This document shows, in pieces, positions 55,101 through 64,000 of a stretch of 64,000 bases of DNA. The notes below the pieces were generated by a model that worked only from the letters and a program-made list of their open reading frames with translations, had not been told where the DNA came from and ran no database searches. Within the stretch, counting starts at the first letter, position 1. Each line of letters opens with the position of its first letter. Origin of the DNA: Lepidostoma basale (taxonomy: Eukaryota; Arthropoda; Insecta; Trichoptera; Lepidostomatidae). The translations under genes and the position numbers were made by a program. The DNA lies in the NCBI GenBank assembly GCA_022606425.2, contig JAHDVF020001301.1, positions 124,001-188,000 of the forward strand. Direction: 5' to 3'.

Positions 55101-57197
55101 AAATAAGAAAGTTCCCAAGAAAATTAAATATATTTATATCAGAAGATGGTTTGGTCATGTGTTGCGACACGAATGTTTCCTGCATAATGTGTTGGAGGGA
55201 ATGGTCGAAGGATCGATTGGCAGAGGACGACCTTGCCAAGAGTACCTAGACCAGATTTACCGAGATATGGGCTGCACCTCTTATGCGGAGTTGAAGAGAG
55301 TTGCCGACTGGAAGAAGAGATGCGTCGCCTTGCTGCAGACCAATCGCTAGATTGAGACCGGAGAGAGATATCAGAAGTGTTTTATGTTACACAAAAAAAA
55401 ACATTGAATATTTTAATAAAATTCTACTTAACGTACATAAAAATGTGCCTAAAGTCAGTATATAATACTAAGAGTATTTGCTAAGTAACATTCAAATGTA
55501 TTCATAAATATAAGCGGTAACTTCGATATATTTTAATCGTGGGAAACAGTTTAAATCTACGCATGTACATTTATTTTAGTCCACTTATTTTTAGAAAATG
55601 ATAATGCTCTTTTTCTAGGAGGTCTAGTGATAACATTTATGTATGGAAGTAGTACAGCTTGAAGCTGGCAAAATAATGATAAAAGTAGGATAAATGCCGT
55701 AGAAATGAGATCACTGAAAATAACGTGCGGGAAAACGATGTATGATAGAATACCAAGTTAAGAAATAAGGCAGATGATAGAATCATAAATAAAATTACAA
55801 AAATATCAATTTGATGGATTGGACACATGGAACAAAAATATTGGTTAAAAAGTTGTATACAAGCAGTGTGATTGAAAAAAGAAGCCTAGGACGGCCGAGG
55901 AAAAAATGCCATTACCAAACTAATCAATTACAAAATGGCAGCCACATTCGAAGTCGGAAAAATCGACGAGTGTGCATGATACGATAAAAGTTTGATTAAA
56001 TAGGAAGCTCAAGACGTGTCAGGAAAAAGCAGTGTGATGGTCCATCGTCTCTACCTACGCCTTCGGGGAAACGGCGTGGTGGTTAGTTAGTTTTGTTAGT
56101 TAGTTTGAGAAATGAATTTTCATTTCTTTAAAAAATGGATAATGTTTTTTTGTGAAATGTCTCTCCTTCTAAAATACATACATTTAAAATGAATATGCAT
56201 AAACTAATTGCAACAGAAACCCTCCAGAGCTGCTAGACCACGAGAGGCCACACTGAGTGAGAGAGAAGGTAGCCCTGCACGGTCGAGTTTATATTTCACA
56301 CGTAGAATATTAACGTTACCAAATATGGAAAATCATCTGATCGCCTTACCCCGTACTAATTTTGTTAGCGGCCAAATTTGGCTTACGGGCTTTTGCTGGC
56401 TACATACAGACTTGTATGCATCTACATCAGAGTAAGCTTAACGAAGATTACATGGAATAGTTATACAGTCATTGATTAATAGACTCCGCAATTTATTAAA
56501 CTTTTTTAATAAATAGATATTTGGTTGAATAAAGGGGAATACGTGTTTGAATATAATTATACAAAATACAATGGGAATTTTTCGCAGTTATTAATCTCGA
56601 AATCAAGAAAACAAATATGTTTTAAAATAAATGGTTTCATACAGTTACTGAAATAAACAACAACAAACCATCACGCCGTTTCCCCGTAGGGGTAGGCAGA
56701 GAGAATGGACCGCCACACTACTCTATCCTGGCACACTTCTCTAACTTCCTCCACATTCATATAGCGAGTCATACACGCACTGTTAGTTAGTTACTGAAAT
56801 ATAATATAATATTTTTGATTTCAAAATTACCTTTTCATAAATGTTTAACCAGTTTCGTAAAAAAACATGCATTTTATATATTGTTTTTGATGCTATTTTA
56901 AAATTAATTTGGTTGATTTTAGTTACAGTTGAAAAAAATATTACAAACTATGATAAATTAATTTAAGTAAATATGTCCCAAAATCTTAGCAGCATGATAT
57001 ATAAATTGCATTATAAAATAATGTTAATGAAAAAAAAAAGTCTACTAATGAATTAAATGAATTGGAGATTCAGTATATTAGTAACGAGATTCCTCACCTG
57101 CACAAGAATCGGATTGATTGTCTTCAGGTGGATTACTAGTAAGATGAGATGATTCCACTTTTTTTCGTTTTCGGTTATCTTTCGTGTAGTACTGCAT
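49180..57197 (-). CDS. Alpha-carbonic anhydrase, last exon not found
   Basis: Exons (minus) 57197-57098 (from the first ATG), 52373-52230, 51610-51469, 50467-50271 and 49319-49180 join in frame to 241 codons. CA reversibly hydrates CO2. The active site looks intact: HFHWA (His94, His96), EVHLVHYN (His119), GTEHSID (Glu106), [16 protein letters not shown] with Thr199 and Thr200; Pro201 is Asp. The proton-shuttle His64 is Leu (NNGLT), implying slow turnover. The N-terminus [17 protein letters not shown] is basic with no signal peptide; more 5' exons are possible, since the first exon begins two bases before the ATG. The final exon (xxFRxL...NxRPxQ) was not found below 49180, where family A elements begin. 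The first intron is 4.7 kb and repeat-rich. Confidence 0.87.
49955..50150 (-). repeat. tRNA-derived SINE, copy 6 (carbonic anhydrase intron)
   Basis: Minus-strand GGATTCGATTCCCGGCGATGG, then 'gatagattagctacctatca' and the 'actgtaactgggttcaaacg' 3' block. The head's A-box half is missing. Confidence 0.7.
50915..51290 (-). mobile_element. Non-LTR retrotransposon family E fragment (carbonic anhydrase intron)
   Basis: The minus strand reads '...[16 protein letters not shown]', [33 protein letters not shown], 'QEWTVNTG' and a stop, then AAGAAGAAAAAG. This is a fuller 3' end of the family also at 5100-5485. Confidence 0.75.
55140..55352 (+). mobile_element. Non-LTR retrotransposon fragment, further type
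   Basis: Plus-strand [50 protein letters not shown]. It has the GHV.R...GxGRP...W tail of RT proteins. Truncated. Confidence 0.65.
55600..56105 (+). mobile_element. Non-LTR retrotransposon family A, degenerate 3' copy
   Basis: 'atgtatggaagtagtacagc', 'aaatgccgtagaaatgagat', 'cttcggggaaacggcgtggt' and GGTTAGTTAG...GTTAGTTAG. Same end as 48360-49110, many stops. Confidence 0.7.
56660..56790 (-). mobile_element. Non-LTR retrotransposon family A, short 3' fragment
   Basis: 'accatcacgccgtttccccg', taggggtaggcaga, 'tagcgagtcatacacgca', then a GTTAGTTAGTTA run. Very close to the corresponding stretch of the 8.9-10.1 kb copy. Confidence 0.75.
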
Positions 57198-57199
57198 TT

Positions 57200-58370
57200 C
57201 TAGAAACGAAAACACATTCATAAAAACCTAACAATATTTTAGTTTTTGATAACATTTGCCAACATTACAGTGTAATGTTTGAATAATTAACTTTTTGTCT
57301 AAGAAAATACAGTAATCATTCCAGTGGTAGTCGGGGTACATAACCTTTGTTACGAGGCCAAATAAGGACCGATATTTTCTTTCAAGTGTCGTAATCATTT
57401 TGAAATCAAATAGTTCGTCGATTATTGGTCTATATTATTACATATTTTATTGAAAAAGTCGTTTCAAATATCAATTATTAAGTATAAGTTTGCCGTTCAC
57501 ATCACAAATGGTAAGGAATATAGTCACTTGCCGGATCATTTGAATCATTTGACATTTTGTCGATTATATAGGTACATGCAGCTAGTATGGAGCGCGCCAA
57601 TATGTTATGTGTTACATACAAAGTCGGCTCATGTGTATAATATAAGCCATTCAACGGGGGCGTACGCCATAAATAATGGATGTATTCTACAATTACCCCC
57701 CTAACCAGCCCTTACATTTGTAATAATTCCCCTCGTTTACAGCAAAATAGGTCGCTTTTCTCAGTAGTTTAGCAAAAAGATCGATAAAAAAATATGTCTT
57801 ATCAAGTGTCCAGCGCGTATGTTGCGCCGAGCGCAGTTGTGTTATTTTAAACATTGCAATACATTTCAGTTAACGTCTACTGTCTTTGTAGAAAACGATT
57901 ATCACTTTTTTCACGTTATGAATTAAACTTAATATTAAAATCAATAATTCATATCTACAAAGTCATTACTTTCTCTAAAGCTTACATAAGATACAAGTTT
58001 CTGTTAAAAATGGTTCAATCACAATGTTTCGTGTTTTTTTTGTATTATTAATCTAACTGAAAATTTGCAATTTATTATCTACAGAGTTATTTTCATCTCT
58101 TGAAGTATAATAACATAGCCATTACTCTCAAACTAAATAAAACCACAAAAATGAATTTGAAAAATAAATAAAAAATATTTCATATTACATCATATAAAAC
58201 TCAACTTATATATCTTTTATTTGAAAAAAAACACAGATTTGCAAATCTGACCAAGACATTTGCGTAACCAAAACAATAGGCAATGTTGGAAAATCCCTAT
58301 AATTAAAAAAAGGAGCGAAATTAAAGCATGAGCTTTAAATTTATAAAGCTTACAACAACATACTTCACTT
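57200..58370. other. Unassigned region upstream of the second carbonic anhydrase
   Basis: Would include its promoter and perhaps a noncoding first exon. No ORF with a domain. No TATA or initiator motif convincing enough to call. Confidence 0.35.
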
Positions 58371-59260
58371 CACTTGAACAATGATGTAAAACTTTATATT
58401 AAATAATGAATATGAATGAAAGCGTCTATTTTATAAAAATTTTATTATAATGGAATTACAAATTCAACATTTAGTAATGACTTAGTAAGGCAAAAGAGGT
58501 CTTTTCCATAAAATACAAAGTAATAAAACCTTTAGAAAAAAACACTTGTTCTTTAATTTTAAATAATTTAAAAAAAATAAAAAATAATAATATAAACAAT
58601 ATTCAAACTTAAATCTTATTGCGAAATCAGAACTAGAATCTCATCTTATATAAAATAATTTAGAAACAAATCTACAACTTTGTGCTGATTGAATAATTAA
58701 ATAGAAACATTTTTTAAATTTTTAACTCATCTTTCGTATTTCAGGAAAAATATATTTAAAAAGTCTTTTTACCAGAATCTGTAGATATGACACAAGTGTT
58801 TAGAAACTTTTAATGTCAATACGAGTAACATAATAATTCACTTGGAATAAACAAGAGTCGTCAGGACGAACGAGAGATTTGGTCGTCTCGAGATGTAGTA
58901 TCCCGTTCGACTGCCTTAAGAGCAAGCGGCCTGGAGACATCCAGAGTCCGACAACATCTCAGCACGTGACTTAAATCATTTAAAAATAATGATGAGAGGC
59001 TAAATTTGTGTCCCAATTACCCAATAAGCGTCGCTGTTGTCCAAAGAATGACCCGCGACTCCAGTCAATTAACTTACTATAGACGTAATCACGTGACGAT
59101 GAGACTCGCCCTGCGGAGCGACGCGACGTCGCGTGCTTTTCAATAATAATCACTCCTTAATTGAAATAGTATCGCTTCCATTGCTCTTCTTGTTTACAGA
59201 TTTTGAAAACATCGCAACAAAATGGAACTATTTGGTTCAAATATACATTTTTAATTGTTA
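58371..59260. other. Unassigned region with a repeat fragment
   Basis: 58375-58500 is related to the repeat at 44375-44530. 58850-59110 is a GC-richer unique patch with no ORF of note. Confidence 0.3.
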
Positions 59261-59292
59261 CCATTGTTTAAACCGGTTTCGGCAGTAATATA

Positions 59293-60575
59293 TTAGGTCC
59301 TTACATATGAAATTGGCGTTTTGCCGTACTGGCAACTTTGATCTAAAATATATTCTCTTTGGTTAGGAATTCCAAATTCAAATTTATACAGCTATTTACT
59401 CAAGTATTTGTGTTTCGAAAATTATAATTCATTTGTTTTTTCCTCAATTGTTTTTTTTCTTTGCGTCACTCAGTTTACAAAATGGAAAACTTGAAATATC
59501 GCGTTATTTACGAGTACGAGTTCCACCGTGGCACCAGTGCTGCAGAAACGGCTCGAAGGATTAATGATGTGTATGGCGACGGTGCCGCAAAAGAAAACAC
59601 AGTGCGTTTTTGGTTCCAACGTTTTCGTTCTGGAAATTTCGACCTGCAGAACAAGCCCCGTGGACGGCCGGAGACCAAAGTTGATAATGAAGAATTGAAG
59701 GCTATTGTGGAAGCGGATCCATCGCAAACCACGTCCGAGTTAGCTGCAGGCTGCGGTGTTAGTGATAAAACTGTTTTAATCCACTTGAAGCAAATTGGGA
59801 AGGTGAAAAAGCTTGAAGGTGGGTACCTCACGAATTGAGTGAAGCAAATCAACAAACGCGCGTTGACTGCTGCGTTGCATTACTCAACCGGCACAATAAT
59901 GAAGGGATTTTGAATCGAATCATTACCTGTGATGAAAAGTGGATCCTGTATGATAATCGGAAGCGCTCATCGCAATGGCTGAACCCTGCCGAACCAGCCA
60001 AACCATGCCCCAAGCGAAAATTGACTCCAAAAAAGTTACTTGTGAGCGTTTGGTGGACTAGTGCTGGTGTCGTTCACTACAGCTTTCTTAAATCTGGCCA
60101 GACGATTACGGCAGATGTCTATTGTCAGCAACTGCAAACCATGATGGAAAAGCTAGCTGCTAAACAACCGAGGCTGGTTAATCGCTCTAGGCCACTGCTG
60201 CTTCATGATAACGCTAGACCACACACTGCACAACAGACGGCTACCAAATTAGAAGAGCTTCAATTAGAATGTCTAAGACATCCACCGTACTCTCCGGACC
60301 TTGCCCCAACAGATTACTATTTTTTTGAAATTTGGATAACTTCTTGCGAGGGAAAAAATTCAACTCCGATGGGGCAGTCCAAACCGACTTCAAAGATTTT
60401 ATTGATTCCTGTCCGAATGTTTTTTTAGTAAAGGGATCGATGAACTACTTATGAGATGGCAAAAGTGCATAGATAGCAATGGTACATACTTTGATTAAAT
60501 AAATATATTATATTTAAAAAAAACAACTTTATGTTCCTCCCATACAAAACGCCAATTTCATATGTAAGGACCTAA
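59293..60575 (+). mobile_element. mariner transposon, near-complete
   Basis: Perfect 31-bp TIRs at 59293-59323 and 60545-60575 (starting TTAGGTCCTTACATATGAAA), flanked by TA at 59291-59292 and 60576-60577. At 1283 bp it has the standard mariner length. It carries one transposase gene with a frameshift. Perfect TIRs and few coding lesions suggest recent arrival. Confidence 0.92.
59482..60428 (+). pseudogene. mariner transposase, frameshifted
   Basis: The first part (59482-59838) codes MENLKYRVIYEYEFHRGTS..., RFWFQRFRSGNFDLQNKPRG and RPETKVDN, the paired helix-turn-helix DNA-binding region. At about 59817 one base is lost relative to the expected KLE(R/K)WVPHELSE, ending the frame early. The catalytic part continues in the next frame (59835-60428) with D,D34D intact: CDEKWILYDN, LLLHDNARPHTA, HPPYSPDLAPTDYYFF (34 residues between the last two Asp). 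A second lesion near 60335 scrambles the C-terminus. Inactive as read. Confidence 0.9.
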
Positions 60576-60599
60576 TATTTAAATATGTTCTAATTAACC

Positions 60600-61030
60600 T
60601 CAATATCAAGACATACAACAAAATCGCATTAATTTCACATGATAATCTATGGAACAGACAAACAAGAGCCTTTGAAACGTGGTGTTGGCGTCGTATGCTG
60701 AGGACACCGTGGACTGCAAAAAGGACAAACGACTCAGTTTTTAATGAGCCCAAATAACAGAAAAACTATTTGAAACATAGAAACGGCGAGTATTGAGTTT
60801 CTTTGGTCATATTGACAGAACAGAGGTGGATAAATTGAAAAAAACTATTGTGGCAGGAAGTGTTCCAGGCAAAAGAAAGAGAGTCAGATCTCCTGCACGG
60901 TGGTGTGACCAGATAAAAGAGATGATTGGGGAAGACCTCTACTCGGCGGTGCGGGCTGCGGAGAACTCGGAGGATTGGAGACATTTTGTTTTAGCCACGG
61001 GCAGCTCCATAGATCACGACCCTCATTAAT
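60600..61030 (+). mobile_element. Non-LTR retrotransposon family D-like, 3' coding fragment
   Basis: Plus-strand 'LWNRQTRAFETWCWRRML', RTPWTAKRTN, FFGHIDRTEVDKLKKTIVAG, KRVRSPARWCDQIKEMIGED, then a stop and GAAAAAAAAG. Same domain order as 2395-2835. One in-frame stop near 60758. Confidence 0.75.
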
Positions 61031-61149
61031 GATAAAACGAAAAAAAAGACAGAGAACAATAAAATTTTACTGTATAAATCATACCAAAAATGATACTAGA
61101 AACAAATTATAATATTTAAATAAATATAGCTACACGCCGTATTTTTTTT

Positions 61150-61300
61150 CGTACATTGACAAAAGTTGTGTCACAACCGATGACATGTCTGAAAAAAGTG
61201 TTGTAAAAATACGATGTGCAGTTATTAAAATATTATATATATATATCCACAACACAAAGTGAAGGCAAATGTAGAAGAAATTATAATCTTGTTAAGTATT
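61150..61300 (+). repeat. Penelope-like element 3' end fragment
   Basis: 'agttgtgtcacaaccgatga', 'catgtctgaaaaaagtg', 'ccacaacacaaagtgaaggc', 'aaatgtagaagaaat'. It matches the tail of the 37770-38340 remnant. Confidence 0.5.
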
Positions 61301-62560
61301 ATAATTTAATATGATTAAAACATCCATCTAATGAAATCGCCAGTAGTGCTATAATTTTTTCATCTCATAATTTATCTTTGTGGTTAAATACAAAGTTGTT
61401 TTATTTATAAAATTATTTAAAATGTCTTACCACAAAGTGAGTGCTTTATATGAAGAATTCATAATTTATCCATCTTTCATCGGAGTTTTCACCAAAAAAA
61501 TAACAAAGAGATGAACTGAATGTCTTAAAGATATTCTCCCAATATCGTTTATCGTTTGATACTGAAAATGTCAGTAATTTTCCCGACGTTTTTAAAGTAA
61601 AAGTTAAATATTTGAAAGACGTATGAAATTAAAAAAAATATTTCTCAACGAAATTTCTATTGTATGAAGCTACTGCAAAAGACGAATAAATAAATAAGTT
61701 TTAATTTTTCCTAATATATTTGTTAATGTTTACTTACGTGTCTTTTGTATTTATCAATTTTTGAGAAGCGGAAGAACTTTTAAATTCAAGAGTGAAAATG
61801 TTTCTAAATTTACTATCCAAATAAATTTGTAATACCTCTCTGCGACTCCTTAAATTAATTTCAAGGCGAAATGGAAGTTTATTTGAAAAGCCACATAAAC
61901 AAACATATTGCTTAATATACTTTCCTCGTTAAGTCACATAACAAAACAGGACGAATAATAATAAAGTAAATGGATTTTGTCAAGATTTAAATTAGTTCCG
62001 CGGTCCCGTGATTTGTAGGCGATGCATTCGTTATTTGATCATGAATTTATAGATTCGATATATCTTTAAACTTCCCAGAAAGGTATTTACAAGTATATAA
62101 TTACATTCCAGAATGCAGCATTAAATTGAAGTATATTAAATGCATAAAAAATATAAATGTAAAAATATTGTACATACGAGAAACTTAATCAGAAGAACGT
62201 TATGGACACTGAATCTTTTTAAGGCTATTGCGAGCTAAGCAATCTAATTTTTATCACCACACAATTGTTATTGATTACTTTGTTAAATATTTCATATTAA
62301 ACTATTGAGCACACGAGGTTTCCCTGCGGGAAATCGCTTAGAAATGGAAGTTAAAACTTTTTGTCTAGACTATTGATGCACCGCAGAATGATAAATTAGT
62401 TTGTATTATTCAGTGTTCCGACACTACTTGTTCTTCCATTATTTATGTAAAATATCGATAAACTAGAATTGCAATATTTTTCAGAAGTGATTTTAAAATT
62501 AATAATTCAAATGATTTCTGTTTCTTATCGAAAGAATTAAAAAAAAAATTTTTTGTGTAA
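61301..62560. other. Unassigned AT-rich region
   Basis: No gene, RNA or repeat recognised on either strand. Confidence 0.35.
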
Positions 62561-62579
62561 TGAATATATTATTATTCTT

Positions 62580-62890
62580 TTTCAATTTATTCCGTCCACT
62601 CTTGAACAAAGGCCTCCACCTTTTGCTTCCTCGTCACTCTGTCTCTTACAGACTGCATCCAGGTTATGCCAACGTGTCGGTTCAAGTCATTCTTTCACCG
62701 TAGTTGTGGTCGCCCTGCACTTCTCTTTGCGATCCATGGTCTCCAAGTCAGCAGTATTTTTATCCATTTTTATCCGAACGCCTGGCTACGTAACCAGCCA
62801 ATTACCATTTTAGAGTCGCTACGCGTTGGATGATGTGAATGACCTTATTTTTTCTCTCATCATATCGTTTCTGTCTCTTTCTCTAGGCTC
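62580..62890 (-). mobile_element. Non-LTR retrotransposon family E fragment
   Basis: The plus strand shows 'ccgtccactcttgaacaaag', 'aagtcagcagtatttttatc', 'tggctacgtaaccagcc', the complement of the family E tail seen at 5145-5280. Frames broken. Confidence 0.65.
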
Positions 62891-63049
62891 TAATGCTTCT
62901 AAATGTATATCTCAAATCAAATAAGTAAACTCACTTGAATGCATTCAAATCTAAAATATATTGATTTACTTCCTAATATAATCCTTCACTCAATGGGAGG
63001 AATTATCACAATTTTGATGTTTAAATAAACTTAATTACACTTTGTATTT

Positions 63050-63230
63050 TCACAATACTCTATTTGAACTAAAAAAATGCGAATCAAAAAAAGTTGTCAC
63101 AACCGAAACATGTCTGATAAAAGAATGTATATAATATTTTGAAAATACAGAGTGTATTTCTATTAATTTATATCAATTGTATACCAACAATGCAAAGTGA
63201 AGACAAATATAGAAGACAATGTTGACGTAA
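63050..63230 (+). repeat. Penelope-like element 3' end fragment
   Basis: 'aaaagttgtcacaaccgaaa', catgtctgataaaag, 'accaacaatgcaaagtgaag', acaaatatagaaga. Third copy of this tail on the plus strand. Confidence 0.5.
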
Positions 63231-64000
63231 TTGTGTGATTTAATTTAGTTTTAATCCAAAGAGAGTGATTGATATTTGAGGTCATCCATGATCAAACAGT
63301 GAAGAAACCAATGTGTAGTTTAGTAATAACGCCAGAATGAAGTTATTTCAATAACATTATTAATATAGCCATCACGTATAAAATTAATTTAAGTTTATCT
63401 TGTTAAATAATTTTTTAAACATTTATTTTGTATGTGTGTTTAGTTCTATACCATAATATATAAAAATAATGTTTGTATTCAGACAAAAATCATTTAAATT
63501 TCGAATTTTCACTTATTCTACTCAAATCGTTATAAATTTTCAGCACTATTGCACGGTGATTTTGAGTTGGAATAGAGCAAACAACTACCTCGGTATTTAA
63601 GTTGTCGTAAAAGGCAAAACTCGCAAAGAGTGTTGTTATGGAGGAAAACTGAACGAAACTGAACATGGTGGTGGCTTATTTAATTACAAAACAGGTGATC
63701 GCGGGTAATCGATTGTTTAAGAAAACAAACCGAGCAGTCGTCACATTATAATGTTAATAAATAATGATGTTCTCCGTGTGATTAATTACCGCCGCTCGCC
63801 TCAGGAAGAGTCCTGCGGTCAGGGCTAGAATCGATTTGATTTCATTACTTATTCAAACTGGAATCGATGAAAGAGAATTGGGTTAGGAGGCACTACCACA
63901 TGTAGAGTGTATTAAGCGCGGCACAAAGTATGAGTATTTGTATTTCATTGTTTTCAGATAGAATAATTAATATGTTTTGTAAACATCTTATTTTTCTTCT
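63231..64000. other. Unassigned region to the end of the window
   Basis: No supported ORF, RNA or repeat. Confidence 0.35.

Larger units (their letters stand above)
52374..57097. other. Large carbonic anhydrase first intron: mostly unassigned sequence
   Basis: AT-rich with no supported internal gene. Identified inserts are the RT fragments at 55140-55350, 55600-56105 and 56660-56790. Other short ORFs (53285, 53405, 54666, 56208) lack domains. Confidence 0.45.

Overview
The window is eukaryotic nuclear DNA from an insect. It is AT-rich, genes have short GT-AG introns, coding sequence is a small fraction of the length, and interspersed repeats fill most of the rest. Lepidoptera is my best guess, because the commonest repeat resembles, from memory, the 'gggtaggcag' 3' ends that litter moth and butterfly genomes; I could not test this by search.

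Six host protein-coding genes can be modelled. (1) 17.4-19.3 kb, plus: a secreted/ER typical 2-Cys peroxiredoxin (Prx4 type), 4 exons, 246 aa. (2) 20.3-24.4 kb, minus: the WD40 p60/p105 subunit of chromatin assembly factor 1 (CHAF1B), 6 exons, 634 aa. (3) 28.6-30.0 kb, plus: intronless protoporphyrinogen oxidase, 471 aa. (4) 31.2-35.8 kb, minus: dynactin subunit 4 (p62), 8 exons, 491 aa, with one GC-AG intron. (5) 36.1-40.4 kb, minus: a divergent alpha-carbonic anhydrase, 5 exons, about 264 aa. It is head to head, 273 bp apart, with (6) 40.7-42.8 kb, plus: a MYCBPAP-like protein, 2 exons, 651 aa. A second alpha-carbonic anhydrase (minus, 49.2-57.2 kb) follows; five exons are clear but the last was not found. 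The peroxiredoxin and CHAF1B genes converge, as do PPOX and dynactin 4.

The flanks (0-17 kb, 43-49 kb, 53-64 kb) and many introns are dense with mobile elements. There are at least six kinds of non-LTR reverse transcriptase (RT) fragment. The main one, called family A here, has one 407-codon ORF at 8.9-10.1 kb and about a dozen 3' fragments ending in TTAG repeats. Other elements are a tRNA-derived SINE family (6 copies), Penelope-like remnants with a GIY-YIG-like motif, a near-complete mariner with perfect TIRs (59.3-60.6 kb), a Tc1/mariner-type element inserted in a reverse transcriptase (25.9-26.8 kb), a Helitron helicase fragment, a mariner fragment, and several foldback or hairpin elements.

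The most unusual item is a 1.27 kb element at 13.6-14.9 kb. It has 24-bp perfect TIRs, TA flanks, a broken pogo/jerky-like transposase and ten copies of the 10-mer TGAAGAGAAC in both orientations. Other points of note are a 409-bp partial copy of the MYCBPAP-like gene lying antisense in the neighbouring carbonic anhydrase intron, a Thr199-to-Asp change in that carbonic anhydrase, and a family of palindromic hairpins with a shared core. I found no CRISPR array, operon or prokaryotic feature, and no complete defence or signalling system beyond these.
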